A stretch of DNA of 32,964 nt from Candidatus Aenigmatarchaeota archaeon (GTDB lineage: Archaea > Aenigmatarchaeota > Aenigmatarchaeia > CG10238-14 > SCSR01). Positions 1-6,907 of the stretch are shown here, piece by piece. How positions within the stretch are numbered: position 1 is the stretch's first letter; every line of letters starts with the position of its first letter. Position numbers and translations under genes: made by a program. The stretch covers positions 1 through 32,964 of the forward strand of contig JACRAE010000003.1 of NCBI GenBank assembly GCA_016213525.1. The letters are read 5' to 3'. A model generated the notes under the pieces. It did no database searches. It saw only the letters and a program-made list of their open reading frames with translations, and was not told the origin of the DNA.

Positions 1-29
1 ACTTAAGCTTGGGAATCTGACAGTCTCAG

Positions 30-431
30 ATGAAGGAGATATCGGTCATACTGAAGGAAATGGAGAACGGCCTGACGGAGATAAGGAACAGCTTCGACCA
101 CAGGGAATTCGTGACCTACATCGAGAAATATAAAAGATCCTATGCCGCCGGCCCCGGAAAGGCGAACGACGCAGACGCGGGATATGCGACCTCCAAGTTC
201 AACCTTGTGAGCGACAAGCTGCTGCGCCGCTACGGGAACGGGATGAAGGAAATTCTGGAAGGCAGGGGGAAGAAGTCCGACAGGAAGATGCACACCGAGA
301 TAAAGAACCTGAGCGACTGCCTCATCGACTACGCCAGACTGAACATGCCGGAATGGTACGACCTGGCCGAGAAGTCCGGCAAGATAAAGGATATCAAAAC
401 GAAGACACAAGGGATTATGGAGAAGGTCTGA
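30..431 (+). CDS. Unknown small basic cytosolic protein
   Basis: A 133-residue, lysine- and arginine-rich protein that I do not recognise. It has no signal peptide, membrane segment or cysteine pair and looks mainly alpha-helical, with charged amphipathic stretches in the first 30 and last 60 residues. The ATG at 30 is the only reasonable start because an in-frame TGA lies at 18-20. The stop is one base before the next gene, so the two are very probably co-transcribed, perhaps with genes beyond the left edge. A nucleic-acid or protein scaffold role is possible from the charge but is only a guess. Confidence 0.75.
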   Translation: MKEISVILKEMENGLTEIRNSFDHREFVTYIEKYKRSYAAGPGKANDADAGYATSKFNLVSDKLLRRYGNGMKEILEGRGKKSDRKMHTEIKNLSDCLIDYARLNMPEWYDLAEKSGKIKDIKTKTQGIMEKV

Positions 432-432
432 C

Positions 433-723
433 ATGGAAGTAGTATTGCACGTGGCGTCGTCCAACATGAACAAGCTTAAGGAGATTCTGAACAAGGACGA
501 CCTCGTGTCGAGGGCTAGCATAATTTTCAAGCAGGGCGCGGTCATCGACAAGTCTGACTACTTCTGCATGATATACGGCACCGATGAGCAGTGCTCCCGC
601 GCCGTCGAGATATCGAAGGACATCGCGAAGGAGGCCGACAAGAAGGACGCGGAGAGCCTGGTGGCCAAGATAAAGGAGGAGGAGGAGTCGGCGGGCGCAG
701 GTCTCGGCGGCATATTCGGCTGA
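433..723 (+). CDS. Unknown small protein with acidic helical C-terminus and glycine tail
   Basis: A 96-residue protein of unknown function. The first 55 residues alternate beta-type and helical segments (starting MEVVLHVASS and containing FCMIYGTDEQCSRAVE), which suggests a small alpha/beta fold. The rest is a charged helix rich in Lys and Glu, ending in a Gly-rich tail (GLGGIFG). It starts one base after the stop of the preceding gene, so it is probably the second gene of an operon. An AAGGTC stretch shortly upstream may act as a weak ribosome binding site. No family assignment can be supported from sequence alone. Confidence 0.75.
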   Translation: MEVVLHVASSNMNKLKEILNKDDLVSRASIIFKQGAVIDKSDYFCMIYGTDEQCSRAVEISKDIAKEADKKDAESLVAKIKEEEESAGAGLGGIFG

Positions 724-764
724 TTCCGACAACTTTTAAACATCCGCGGACAATTATTTTCTAC

Positions 765-837
765 GCGCCAGTAGTCTAGCCTGGTAGAACACAAGCTTGC
801 CAAGTTTGGAGCCCGGGTTCAAATCCCGGCTGGCGCA
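765..837 (+). tRNA. tRNA-Gly (GCC)
   Basis: The sequence folds as a full cloverleaf. The acceptor GCGCCAG pairs with CTGGCGC (830-836), discriminator A837. The anticodon stem CAAGC/GTTTG encloses loop TTGCCAA with anticodon GCC, and the T-arm CCGGG/CCCGG closes a TTCAAAT loop. There is no intron and no encoded CCA. A TATA-like CTTTTAAAC is centred about 27 bases upstream of the 5' end. Confidence 0.96.
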
Positions 838-889
838 CTCCATTTATTTTATCCTCAGGGCCCGCCGGAACTCGGATTCGAATGGAATG

Positions 890-925
890 AAGAATATTTA
901 TACCGTCCAAAAACCGAATATTCTT
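890..925 (+). promoter_or_regulatory. TATA box inside a perfect 9-bp inverted repeat
   Basis: AAGAATATT at 890-898 and AATATTCTT at 917-925 are perfect inverted copies. The TATA-like TTTATA at 897-902 overlaps the left arm, and the coding start follows at 934. The repeat could be an operator for a dimeric repressor on the promoter of the coiled-coil gene, or chance in an AT-rich promoter. Confidence 0.5.
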
Positions 926-933
926 AAGATATT

Positions 934-1494
934 ATGGGACTCTTTGGCGGACCAGGCAAGAAGATGGACAAGAACCAGGATGTCCACTCAGACATAAACG
1001 ATGTCAGGAGGATGGTCGACAACTCCTCTGGCATGAGGATGTCGAACGTGCGCGCCCCGGAGGAGTCCAGCGTCCCGACATGGAGGCCGCAGGGGAACGA
1101 CGAATGGAAGATGCCGTCCGAGAACAAGTGGGACATAGAGCATGACGACGTCAACCAGCAGGCTTCCGCCCCGCTCTTCGTGAAGATAGACCGTTATCGC
1201 AACCTCGTCTCTTCATTGGGCGCAATAAAGAGCTCGATGGGCCTCCTGAGGAGCTCGCTCGCCACGATGAACGAGCTGGAGAAGGCGAGGCAGCAGAACA
1301 TGCTCATCGTTCAGGGCACCGTCGACAAGGTCGAGAAGAGGCTGGCCATGCTGGACAAGGAGCTGGTGAGGCCGAGCGGCTTCACGTCCCCGTCTTCAAA
1401 TGAGGACTATCAGGACATGCACAGCGTCGGCGCCACGGTCGCCGACCTGAAGGGCCAGATCCAGCAGCTCAAGAGCGAACTAGAGCAGATGTAG
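934..1494 (+). CDS. Coiled-coil protein of unknown function
   Basis: A 186-residue soluble protein. Residues 1-75 are polar and probably disordered, starting with a glycine-rich MGLFGGPGKK. From about residue 80 (APLFVKIDRY) to 145 there is a helical region with heptad character, followed by a short linker and a second predicted coiled coil at about 165-186. Similar proteins with an APLFVKIDRY-type motif exist in uncultivated archaea as conserved hypotheticals; this is memory, not a search. It has its own promoter (TATA at 897-902, leader of roughly 8 bases), lies between two tRNA genes and is probably a single-gene unit. Oligomerisation is likely, function unknown. Confidence 0.85.
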   Translation: MGLFGGPGKKMDKNQDVHSDINDVRRMVDNSSGMRMSNVRAPEESSVPTWRPQGNDEWKMPSENKWDIEHDDVNQQASAPLFVKIDRYRNLVSSLGAIKSSMGLLRSSLATMNELEKARQQNMLIVQGTVDKVEKRLAMLDKELVRPSGFTSPSSNEDYQDMHSVGATVADLKGQIQQLKSELEQM

Positions 1495-1550
1495 ACGGTT
1501 TCTCCCAAAATTCTGGAACGTTTTTATCCTTCCCGAGCCAACTATTCCTC

Positions 1551-1672
1551 GCGGGGGTCGCATAGCCCGGCAATTGCGCCGCGCTCAAGGTTCAGTCTTG
1601 AGCTTCGATACAAGATGAGATAAGAAACGCGGTGGGTTAGTCCCTTCGTGGGTTCGAATCCCACCCCCCGCA
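1551..1672 (+). tRNA. tRNA-Leu (CAA) with anticodon-loop intron
   Basis: Acceptor GCGGGGG (1551-1557) pairs with CCCCCGC (1665-1671), discriminator A1672. The anticodon stem is CCGCG (1579-1583) with CGCGG (1628-1632), and the anticodon CAA is at 1586-1588. The long variable arm (GGG TTAGT CCC) identifies a class II tRNA, so Leu rather than another CAA reading. The T-arm is GTGGG/CCCAC. The loop between the anticodon stem halves is 44 bases, so an intron of 37 bases is placed at the canonical 37/38 site. A TATA box at about 1521-1528 is centred 26 bases before the 5' end. Confidence 0.93.
1590..1626 (+). other. Archaeal tRNA intron in tRNA-Leu
   Basis: The 37-base insertion is placed after G37 by the usual archaeal 37/38 rule, leaving A1627 as base 38. 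The bulge-helix-bulge is imperfect: bases 32-35 (CTCA) face TAAG (1621-1624) with a C34-A mismatch. Its 3' half is nearly identical to that of the tRNA-Trp intron at 23101-23141. Exact boundaries are inferred. Confidence 0.75.
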
Positions 1673-1861
1673 CACCCACTCCAAAAGACGCCAGAACTGG
1701 TTTTCGGGCTCCCAGAAACATCATAGAAACCAATTCGTATGGGAAAACTGGCCATATGCTGTCAAGGCGGGTCTTCGTATGGATGATGTTCTCATTAAAT
1801 AAGCCGATTTCAGCCCAAAAACGGCTTAGAACGCCTTTATGGAAGACTCATAAAAAATAGC

Positions 1862-1896
1862 TTTATATCGCCAGTTCCCGAATTAAGTGTTGGTGA
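1862..1896 (+). promoter_or_regulatory. TATA box and ribosome binding site of small membrane protein
   Basis: TTTATAT at 1862-1868 predicts transcription starting near 1890. GGTGA at 1892-1896 follows and lies 6 bases before the ATG at 1903. The stretch 1673-1861 before it contains only a weak inverted repeat (TAAGCCG at 1800-1806, CGGCTTA at 1822-1828) and no supported gene. Confidence 0.65.
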
Positions 1897-1902
1897 AATG
1901 AA

Positions 1903-2070
1903 ATGAGTCAAAGCGCAGTAGTCGCAGTCGCGGCAGCTTTCATCGTCAATGGCCTACTTTCGTGGCTCAGCGTCGACACCATGCTCGGAATGACTGGTAT
2001 CAGCTGGGTTATATCGGGTGTAGTCGCCTTTGCCGCTGGATACGCGACAATGAAGATGGGAAAGAAGTAA
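1903..2070 (+). CDS. Small two-helix membrane protein
   Basis: A 55-residue protein starting MSQSAVVAVAAAF. It has two hydrophobic segments (residues about 5-22 and 33-50) separated by a short polar turn with one Asp, and a basic C-terminus KMGKK that should stay cytoplasmic. The frame is supported by an upstream TATA box, a well-placed GGTGA and a GC-biased third codon position like its neighbours. It is alone between tRNA-Leu and a convergent gene. No family can be named. Holin-like or small membrane scaffold roles are possible but unsupported. Confidence 0.72.
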   Translation: MSQSAVVAVAAAFIVNGLLSWLSVDTMLGMTGISWVISGVVAFAAGYATMKMGKK

Positions 2071-2243
2071 CTTTCTCCGGTTTACCAGACAAGAGACAAA
2101 CCAAATCAAAATATTTAGGATTTTTTGATTTATTTCCAGTTATAGACGCTTTTGGGCCCGGCTCAGGGCCCGCGCATCCTTTTCAATCCTGAAACGGGTC
2201 GAAACTTCATCTAATCGGACTGAAAACGAGGCTGCCATTAGGT

Positions 2244-2729
2244 CTAAGCGGATTTTGCGACCTTGTGCAGGCCTATCCCCATCATTATCACGCCCACGAG
2301 CTCGGTTATGTGCCACAGGGTGTGCGTCAGGAGGCTGAACTCGATGAACTCGGTGTGAATCGGCGTGTCTAGGATGGTCACAGCCACGAAAAGAATCAGC
2401 CCGCCTATGATGAAGGACACTCCTATGCCCATCTCACCAGACATATTGGGCAGCACTCGCAGGGCGGAGTAGATTACGGTGATTACGCCTACGATCATTA
2501 TCGAGGCCATGATTATCCACATTTCAATGGTGGAAGGCAGGGCGGGCCCCAGTCCGGGTAGCCTGAGCCCGATAAGGATGAATGAGAACGCTATGACGGC
2601 GCCGAGCACCATCGGCATGTACTTCTTCCTCTGGGCTATGACGTGCTCATGGTGCATGTCGTGGTATTTGCGGATTATCTGGTGCGCCTTCTCCCTAGAA
2701 ACCTTTTTTTTGGACGCCTTCCTAGCCAT
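2244..2729 (-). CDS. Four-helix membrane protein with basic N-terminal tail
   Basis: A 161-residue integral membrane protein of unknown function. Residues 1-38 are strongly basic and histidine-rich (KASKKKVSREKAH, then HDMHHEH), and should be cytoplasmic or nucleic-acid facing. Hydrophobic segments follow at about 40-56, 68-88, 100-119 and 134-155. The TATA box on this strand (2751-2760) is centred 26 bases from the ATG, so the message is probably leaderless. It is divergently transcribed from another small membrane protein at 2828. The His cluster before the first helix could bind metal, but this is speculation. Confidence 0.82.
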   Translation of the reverse strand: MARKASKKKVSREKAHQIIRKYHDMHHEHVIAQRKKYMPMVLGAVIAFSFILIGLRLPGLGPALPSTIEMWIIMASIMIVGVITVIYSALRVLPNMSGEMGIGVSFIIGGLILFVAVTILDTPIHTEFIEFSLLTHTLWHITELVGVIMMGIGLHKVAKSA

Positions 2730-2750
2730 TGTAGCTTATTTGGTCGCGCT

Positions 2751-2805
2751 ATATATTAAAGTTAACCACCGGATTTAGAAATTATCCCAAATACTGGGTT
2801 TATAT
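2751..2805. promoter_or_regulatory. Back-to-back TATA boxes of divergent membrane-protein genes
   Basis: TTTAATATAT on the minus strand (2751-2760) serves the gene starting at 2729. TTTATAT on the plus strand (2799-2805) serves the gene starting at 2828. Each is centred 26 bases from its start codon. The plus box contains an ATG at 2804, which therefore cannot be the translation start. Confidence 0.7.
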
Positions 2806-2827
2806 GATTGCCTCCCGAATTATCAGC

Positions 2828-3139
2828 ATGACATTCCTGCTCGAAGGATTGGCTGGACTAGGGGTAGCTTCCCTGTTGGTCGTGGCCCTTGCCGAATGGG
2901 GCAAGTTCAGGGTCAAGGCCGAGAAGGGATTCAACTGGATAGGCTTGGCCGGAGTATGGTTCCTGTTCGCAGGTGCCATAGAGGTCGCGTCTGTCAGCGC
3001 TGGCGTTATGCCGAACATCGCAACGTACTTGGGTGTCGGCGTGACCAGCAGCGTCTTCGCTATATTCCAGATAATCGGCTGGATATTCGCGTTGATCGGA
3101 ACCCTGTTCGCAGCTTACGAGGTCCTCGTCGAAAAATAA
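2828..3139 (+). CDS. Three-helix membrane protein of unknown function
   Basis: A 103-residue hydrophobic protein starting MTFLLEGLAG. It has membrane segments at about 6-22, 36-58 and 70-95, with a short basic loop (KFRVKAEKG) after the first. The start at 2828 is chosen over an in-frame ATG at 2804 because the latter lies within the TATA box; 2828 is 26 bases from the box centre, the leaderless distance seen repeatedly here. A stem-loop with a T-rich tail follows the gene. It is a single-gene unit divergent from another membrane protein. No family recognised. Confidence 0.8.
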   Translation: MTFLLEGLAGLGVASLLVVALAEWGKFRVKAEKGFNWIGLAGVWFLFAGAIEVASVSAGVMPNIATYLGVGVTSSVFAIFQIIGWIFALIGTLFAAYEVLVEK

Positions 3140-3157
3140 GGCGAAGCCTCTAAAAAC

Positions 3158-3190
3158 AGAATCTCATTGAGATTTCTTTGATTTCTTTCT
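3158..3190 (+). terminator. Stem-loop plus T-rich terminator
   Basis: AATCTC (3160-3165) and GAGATT (3169-3174) form a 6-bp stem with an ATT loop. A T-rich tract (TTCTTTGATTTCTTTCTT) follows, about 20 bases after the stop codon of the three-helix protein. Confidence 0.55.
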
Positions 3191-3291
3191 TCGTTATAGC
3201 TCCGTTCCTTAGCCCGAACCCCGATAAAATGTCGGTGGGGAAGTGTTCTAGGAAGAAAATAAGAAAAAGCCAAAATGACGGTTTTCGGGGC

Positions 3292-3372
3292 TCAGAGATC
3301 GTCGTCTGCGAACTCTTCAACGTCCTCGGAAGTCTCCTCTGAAACTTCCTCTTCCTCATCAAAAGCTGCCAT
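3292..3372 (-). CDS. 26-residue acidic microprotein
   Basis: On the minus strand the frame encodes 26 residues: MAAFDEEEEVSEETSEDVEE followed by FADDDL. More than half are Asp or Glu and there is no basic residue after the start. Its support is its context: a strong TATA box (minus GTTTATATAC, 3411-3420), an AGGTGA ribosome binding site (3382-3387) placed right where transcription should begin, and a T-rich tract downstream on the same strand (about 3250-3275). Such an acidic peptide could be a partner or mimic of nucleic acid for a basic protein, but no function can be assigned. Proteomics or conservation would decide whether it is made. Confidence 0.6.
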   Translation of the reverse strand: MAAFDEEEEVSEETSEDVEEFADDDL

Positions 3373-3381
3373 TAAAGGGTT

Positions 3382-3420
3382 TCACCTAAACCATCTTAAC
3401 TGGATACGAAGTATATAAAC
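3382..3420 (-). promoter_or_regulatory. Promoter and ribosome binding site of the acidic microprotein
   Basis: Read on the minus strand, GTTTATATAC (3411-3420) is a good archaeal TATA box. The predicted transcription start near 3390 is immediately followed by AGGTGA (3387-3382), and the ATG begins at 3372. Confidence 0.65.
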
Positions 3421-3440
3421 GTTATCGATTTTTTTAGAAT

Positions 3441-3473
3441 GTTTTCAAAAATAATTTCCGGCATTTCATGCCG
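3441..3473 (-). terminator. Stem-loop terminator of the acyl-CoA synthetase gene
   Basis: CGGCAT (3459-3464) and ATGCCG (3468-3473) form a 6-bp stem with a 3-base loop overlapping the stop codon. On the minus strand it is followed by ATTATTTTT. Confidence 0.55.
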
Positions 3474-4830
3474 ACTTTTGGTGCTTCCCGAACCTGGAGA
3501 GGGCTTCGAACGCCCTGACCGCCCTCTCGGGGGTCGGATAGACCGGGACTCCCCTGGCCTCGAGCCTCTGCGACATCCGGTTGCTGAAGCTCCCGCCAGC
3601 CGCGCAGCACAGTATCGGCTTTCCGTGGCTCTGCAGCGACGCCACGGTCTCTATTATGCTCTCCTCCAAGGTCGGGACCTGGAAGAGGGTTATCAGAATC
3701 GCCCCGTCGTACTTCGGCATCGCCGCCTCGAACGCCAGCTTGTAGGTGGAGGCGTTGGAATCGGCTGTCAGGTCCATCGGGTTGTGGACGGACGCGTATC
3801 CGTGGACTATCTTCTTCAGCTTCTCGACGGCCTGGGGCGTGAGGGGGTCCAGCCTTAGCTTCTGCCTCTCGGCCTCGTCCGTTGCCAGGACCCCGAAGCC
3901 GCCGCCGTTCGTTATGACGAGCAGCCTGTCTCCCCTGGTCGCGGGCTGCATCGAGAACGCCTTCGCGAAGTCGAACAGCTCCTCCCAGTCCGGGGCCTCT
4001 ATTGCCCCGAACTGCCTGAAGACCGTCGAATACACCCTCGCGGACCCTGCTATCGACCCCGTGTGGCTCGCCGCGGCGTGCGATCCCTTCTCCGTCTTGC
4101 CCGACTTCAAAAATATGACTGGCTTCTTCTTGCAGACCTTCTTCAGGGTGGATATGAACCTCTTGCCCGTCGCCTTCACGCCCTCTATGTAGACCGCTAT
4201 GACCTTCGTCTTCTCGTCCTCCGACAGGTACTCCAGGAGGTCAGACTCGTTGACGTCCATCGCGTTCCCGTATGAGACGAACTTCGAGACTCCTATCCCC
4301 TCCTCCGACAGCCAGTCCGCTATGGTGGAGCCGACCGCGCCGGACTGCGTTATGAATGCTATGCTGCCCTCCTTCGGCCTGTTCATCCTGTCGCGCGGCA
4401 GGAACACGGTGTCCAGCTTCGAGTGCGGGTCGAACACGCCCACCACGTTGGGACCTATCACCCTCGTCTTGGTGCCATTAATAATCTTCTTCAGCTGCTC
4501 CTCGAGCTTCCTTCCCTCCTCGCCGGTCTCCGAGAAGCCGGCCGACACGATTACGACAGCCTCGACCTTCTTGTCGACGCACTCCTTCAGCACCTTCGGG
4601 ACGAGGGTCGATTTCACCGCGATGACGACCATGTCCAAAGGCTCGGGTATGCTCTTGACCGACGGGTACGTGCGATGCTCCATTATTGGCTCGGGGTCCG
4701 GGTTGACGAAGAAGAACTTGCCGGGGAATCCCCTCGCGAAGTTCTCCGCCAGCACGTAGCCCACCTTTCCGGGCGTGTGGCTCGCCCCGACTATGGCCAC
4801 GCTCTTTGGGGAAAAAAACTTGTCTAGCAC
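3466..4830 (-). CDS. acdA: ADP-forming acetyl/acyl-CoA synthetase, alpha subunit
   Basis: The enzyme converts acyl-CoA, ADP and phosphate to acid, CoA and ATP, giving substrate-level ATP in fermenting archaea. The 454-residue chain has an N-terminal CoA-binding Rossmann domain (LDKFFSPKSVAIVGAS) and two succinyl-CoA-ligase-like domains. The phosphorylated active-site His lies in ASHTGSIAG at residue 256, which fits the known alpha-subunit position near 257. This, plus a TATA-like element 28 bases upstream, supports a GTG start at 4830 over an upstream in-frame GTG at 4851. No beta (ATP-grasp) subunit is present in this window, so it must be encoded elsewhere. The gene is divergent from the aminotransferase, with overlapping promoter space. 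Confidence 0.92.
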   Translation of the reverse strand: MLDKFFSPKSVAIVGASHTPGKVGYVLAENFARGFPGKFFFVNPDPEPIMEHRTYPSVKSIPEPLDMVVIAVKSTLVPKVLKECVDKKVEAVVIVSAGFSETGEEGRKLEEQLKKIINGTKTRVIGPNVVGVFDPHSKLDTVFLPRDRMNRPKEGSIAFITQSGAVGSTIADWLSEEGIGVSKFVSYGNAMDVNESDLLEYLSEDEKTKVIAVYIEGVKATGKRFISTLKKVCKKKPVIFLKSGKTEKGSHAAASHTGSIAGSARVYSTVFRQFGAIEAPDWEELFDFAKAFSMQPATRGDRLLVITNGGGFGVLATDEAERQKLRLDPLTPQAVEKLKKIVHGYASVHNPMDLTADSNASTYKLAFEAAMPKYDGAILITLFQVPTLEESIIETVASLQSHGKPILCCAAGGSFSNRMSQRLEARGVPVYPTPERAVRAFEALSRFGKHQKSA

Positions 4831-4879
4831 AATTACTTTTAGCTCCCGCACGACAAATAAGTTTCATGGGACGGTCTGA

Positions 4880-6061
4880 ATGAGGGCGCACATCAAGGAT
4901 CTCATCGCGAAGAGGGAGTCGGACCTCCCGAAGACCGAGTTCGAGGAGATCATGCGCATAGCCCATGAGGACAAGTCCGTCATATCGCTTGGCCCCGGCG
5001 AGCCCGACTTCGACACGCCTGCCAACATCCGCAATGCCGCTAAGCGCGCCCTCGACAAGGGCATGACGCACTACACTCCCGTCAAGGGCCTGCGCGATCT
5101 TAGGGAAGAGATTGCCAAGAAGCTTAGGAAGCAGAACGGCATCGGCTGCGACCCGGACACGGAAATCATCATCACGAACGGCAGCAGCGAGGCCCTCTTC
5201 ATCGCATCGATGGTCCTCATCGAGCCCGGAGACAAGGTCGTCGTCCCAAACCCCGGATACGTCAACTACATCCCTCTGACGGACCTCATGGAGGGAAAAC
5301 CCGTCCCGATGAGGCTGTCTCACGAGGACAACTTCGACATCGACATAGACTCCCTGAAGAAGAAGATTGATGACAAGACGCACGTGATGATACTCAATTA
5401 TCCTTCGAACCCGACGGGACGCGTCATCAAGAGGAAGAGACTGGAGGAGGTTGCAGACCTCGTCATGGAGCACAATCTCATGGTGTTCTCGGACGAGGCG
5501 TACGAGGCGTTCACATATGGCAAGAACAAGCACATCAGCCTGGCAAGCCTGAATGGCATGCACGGCAGGGTTGCGACGTTCCACACCTTCAGCAAGACGT
5601 ATTCCATGGCGGGCTTCCGCATCGGCTATTGCGTGGCCCCCGAGGACGTCCTGAAGGCGATGAGCAGGGTCAGGCTCTATTCCAGCATATCATCCCCGGC
5701 ATTCTGTCAGATGGCCGCCATAGAGGCCCTCCAAGGACAGCAGAAGGAAGTGGAGAGAATGAAAAGGGAGTACGAGCGCAGGGGCAAGATGCTGCACCGC
5801 CGCCTGACTGGCATGGGAGACTGGTTCAAGTGCGAGGAGCCGGAGGGCGCCTTCTACATGTTCCCAAACATAGAGGCTTTCGGGATGAGCTCGACGAAGG
5901 TGGCGCACGAGATGCTGAAGAAGGCAAAGGTTCTCACGGTTCCTGGCACGGAGTTCGGGGAGTACGGCGAGGGCTACGTCAGGATGAGCTATGCCACGTC
6001 ATACGAGAAGATACAGGAAGCAATGGACAGGATTGAGATCTGGCTGAAAGGACTCAAGTGA
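4880..6061 (+). CDS. Class I/II pyridoxal-phosphate aminotransferase (aspartate aminotransferase-like)
   Basis: A cytosolic fold-type I PLP enzyme of 393 residues, the normal length. Landmarks are SLGPGEPDFDTP (substrate-binding start), SNPTG with Asn177, the DEAY motif with Asp205 and Tyr208, and the PLP-binding Lys239 in HTFSKTYSMAGFRIGY. A C-terminal Arg in YVRMSYATS should bind the substrate carboxylate. The closest archaeal group is aspartate/aromatic aminotransferases of the I-gamma type, but the amino donor cannot be fixed from sequence. The gene starts 49 bases from the divergent acyl-CoA synthetase start, so the two may be co-regulated, consistent with amino-acid fermentation via 2-oxo acids to acyl-CoA and then ATP. 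Confidence 0.92.
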   Translation: MRAHIKDLIAKRESDLPKTEFEEIMRIAHEDKSVISLGPGEPDFDTPANIRNAAKRALDKGMTHYTPVKGLRDLREEIAKKLRKQNGIGCDPDTEIIITNGSSEALFIASMVLIEPGDKVVVPNPGYVNYIPLTDLMEGKPVPMRLSHEDNFDIDIDSLKKKIDDKTHVMILNYPSNPTGRVIKRKRLEEVADLVMEHNLMVFSDEAYEAFTYGKNKHISLASLNGMHGRVATFHTFSKTYSMAGFRIGYCVAPEDVLKAMSRVRLYSSISSPAFCQMAAIEALQGQQKEVERMKREYERRGKMLHRRLTGMGDWFKCEEPEGAFYMFPNIEAFGMSSTKVAHEMLKKAKVLTVPGTEFGEYGEGYVRMSYATSYEKIQEAMDRIEIWLKGLK

Positions 6062-6064
6062 AGG

Positions 6065-6487
6065 CTAGTATCCCCTGACGGCCCTGTATGCGGAGCTCTT
6101 CAGGCTGTCGAGCACGTCGGAATCCTCGGCCGCTATGTCCGTCGATGTCACTATGCCGCCCAGCTGGCCGTCCTTCATGACCGGCAGCTTCTTTATCCCG
6201 TAACGTACCATCATGTCCTTCGCCTTCCACACTTCGGCCTCCGCGCCTATGAAATGCACGCACCTCGACATTATCTTGTCCACGGTCTCCAAATCCGGGT
6301 TGAACTTCCTTTTGTTCGTCAGGGTGGCGAGGACATCGCGGTCCGTGACTATCCCCACGACACGCTCCCCGTCCGAAACAACTGCGCTTCCCAGCCTCCT
6401 GTCCAACATCATCTTCGCGACGTCCCTTACGTTTGCGCCGGAGTGCACGACGAAGACATTCTGGCTCATTATGTGCTTGACCTTCAT
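6065..6487 (-). CDS. Two-CBS-domain protein
   Basis: The 140-residue protein is almost entirely a tandem pair of CBS domains, the adenosine-ligand-sensing (Bateman) module. The first runs about 7-58 (MSQNVFVVHSGANVRDVAKM, then RVVGIVTDRDVL), the second about 71-122 (DKIMSRCVHF, then QLGGIVTSTDI). No catalytic domain is fused, so it should act as a free regulator or bind a partner. It is convergent with the aminotransferase, with only 3 bases between the stops. A minus-strand TATA box at 6510-6516 is 26 bases from the ATG, indicating a leaderless message. Likely ligands are AMP, ATP or S-adenosylmethionine; the sequence does not say which. Confidence 0.92.
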   Translation of the reverse strand: MKVKHIMSQNVFVVHSGANVRDVAKMMLDRRLGSAVVSDGERVVGIVTDRDVLATLTNKRKFNPDLETVDKIMSRCVHFIGAEAEVWKAKDMMVRYGIKKLPVMKDGQLGGIVTSTDIAAEDSDVLDSLKSSAYRAVRGY

Positions 6488-6509
6488 AGGAATATTTCGT
6501 GGGAATAAA

Positions 6510-6516
6510 ATTTATA
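6510..6516 (-). promoter_or_regulatory. TATA box of the CBS-domain gene
   Basis: Minus-strand TATAAAT, centred 26 bases upstream of the ATG at 6487. Confidence 0.65.
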
Positions 6517-6605
6517 CACGTGAAACGGAGCGTGTTTTTCAAAATAAAAATTCGCGCGCATGTCCCGGAAGAAACGCTTAAATCCGCCCGTTTTGAAGTA
6601 GGAAA

Positions 6606-6885
6606 TGCAGAGGGCCTCCGGCGCGGGTTTAGGCTACCCGTGCACCGCAAACAGTCTTCATGGCGGGCCGTAGTCAAGGGGCGATGCGTCTGCTGTAGGT
6701 TGGTCCAGGCTTCCGACTGAGAAGCCTCGTCTTGCGTGGCTGGCCATACAGTGAACTCGACGAGGCGGGGAACCGAGCAGTCGTAAGCTGTCGTGGCTGG
6801 TGCTTGCAAACAAACGGGGTGGAGGAAGAGGTTCTGGGTTTACCAGTCTGCGGCTACGTCTCCACCTTTGGCGCGTCCTCTGCGC
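6606..6885 (+). ncRNA. Signal recognition particle RNA (7S RNA)
   Basis: Ends pair as helix 5/1: GCAGAGG (6607-6613) with CCTCTGC (6877-6883). The diagnostic helix 8 is at 6751-6788: GTGAA lead-in, stem CGAC/GTCG (6758-6761 with 6780-6783), internal loop with AGCA on the 3' side, and stem CGG/CCG closing a GGAA tetraloop (6769-6772). The Alu-type region near the 5' end has a hairpin GCGCGGGT/ACCCGTGC. A TATA-like GCTTAAAT (6576-6583) is 26 bases before the predicted start, and a T-rich stretch (6888-6894) follows. About 280 bases is normal for archaea. The RNA scaffolds SRP54 and SRP19 for co-translational targeting. Exact ends are approximate. Confidence 0.94.
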
Positions 6886-6907
6886 AATTTTATTCCGATT
6901 GGCAAAC

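Noticed and set aside
1777..1830. Possible C/D box RNA near GATGATG with the TAAGCCG inverted repeat
   Set aside because: No box D and no promoter at the right distance; the inverted repeat has a long loop and no T-tract.
2155..2172. GGGCCC...GGGCCC repeat between convergent genes
   Set aside because: Short, GC-rich and without a T-run; could be a weak hairpin but no function can be supported.
3150..3362. 70-codon minus-strand frame
   Set aside because: No promoter at its start. The microprotein in another frame on the same strand has its own promoter, ribosome binding site and terminator.
4478..5584. 368-codon minus-strand frame over the aminotransferase and acyl-CoA synthetase
   Set aside because: Spans two well-supported genes in other frames and the divergent promoter; no family features.
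6800..6907. Longer N-terminus for the Lon-like protease
   Set aside because: The extension overlaps SRP RNA sequence and encodes a Gly/Arg-rich peptide; the membrane helix directly follows ATG 6908/6923.
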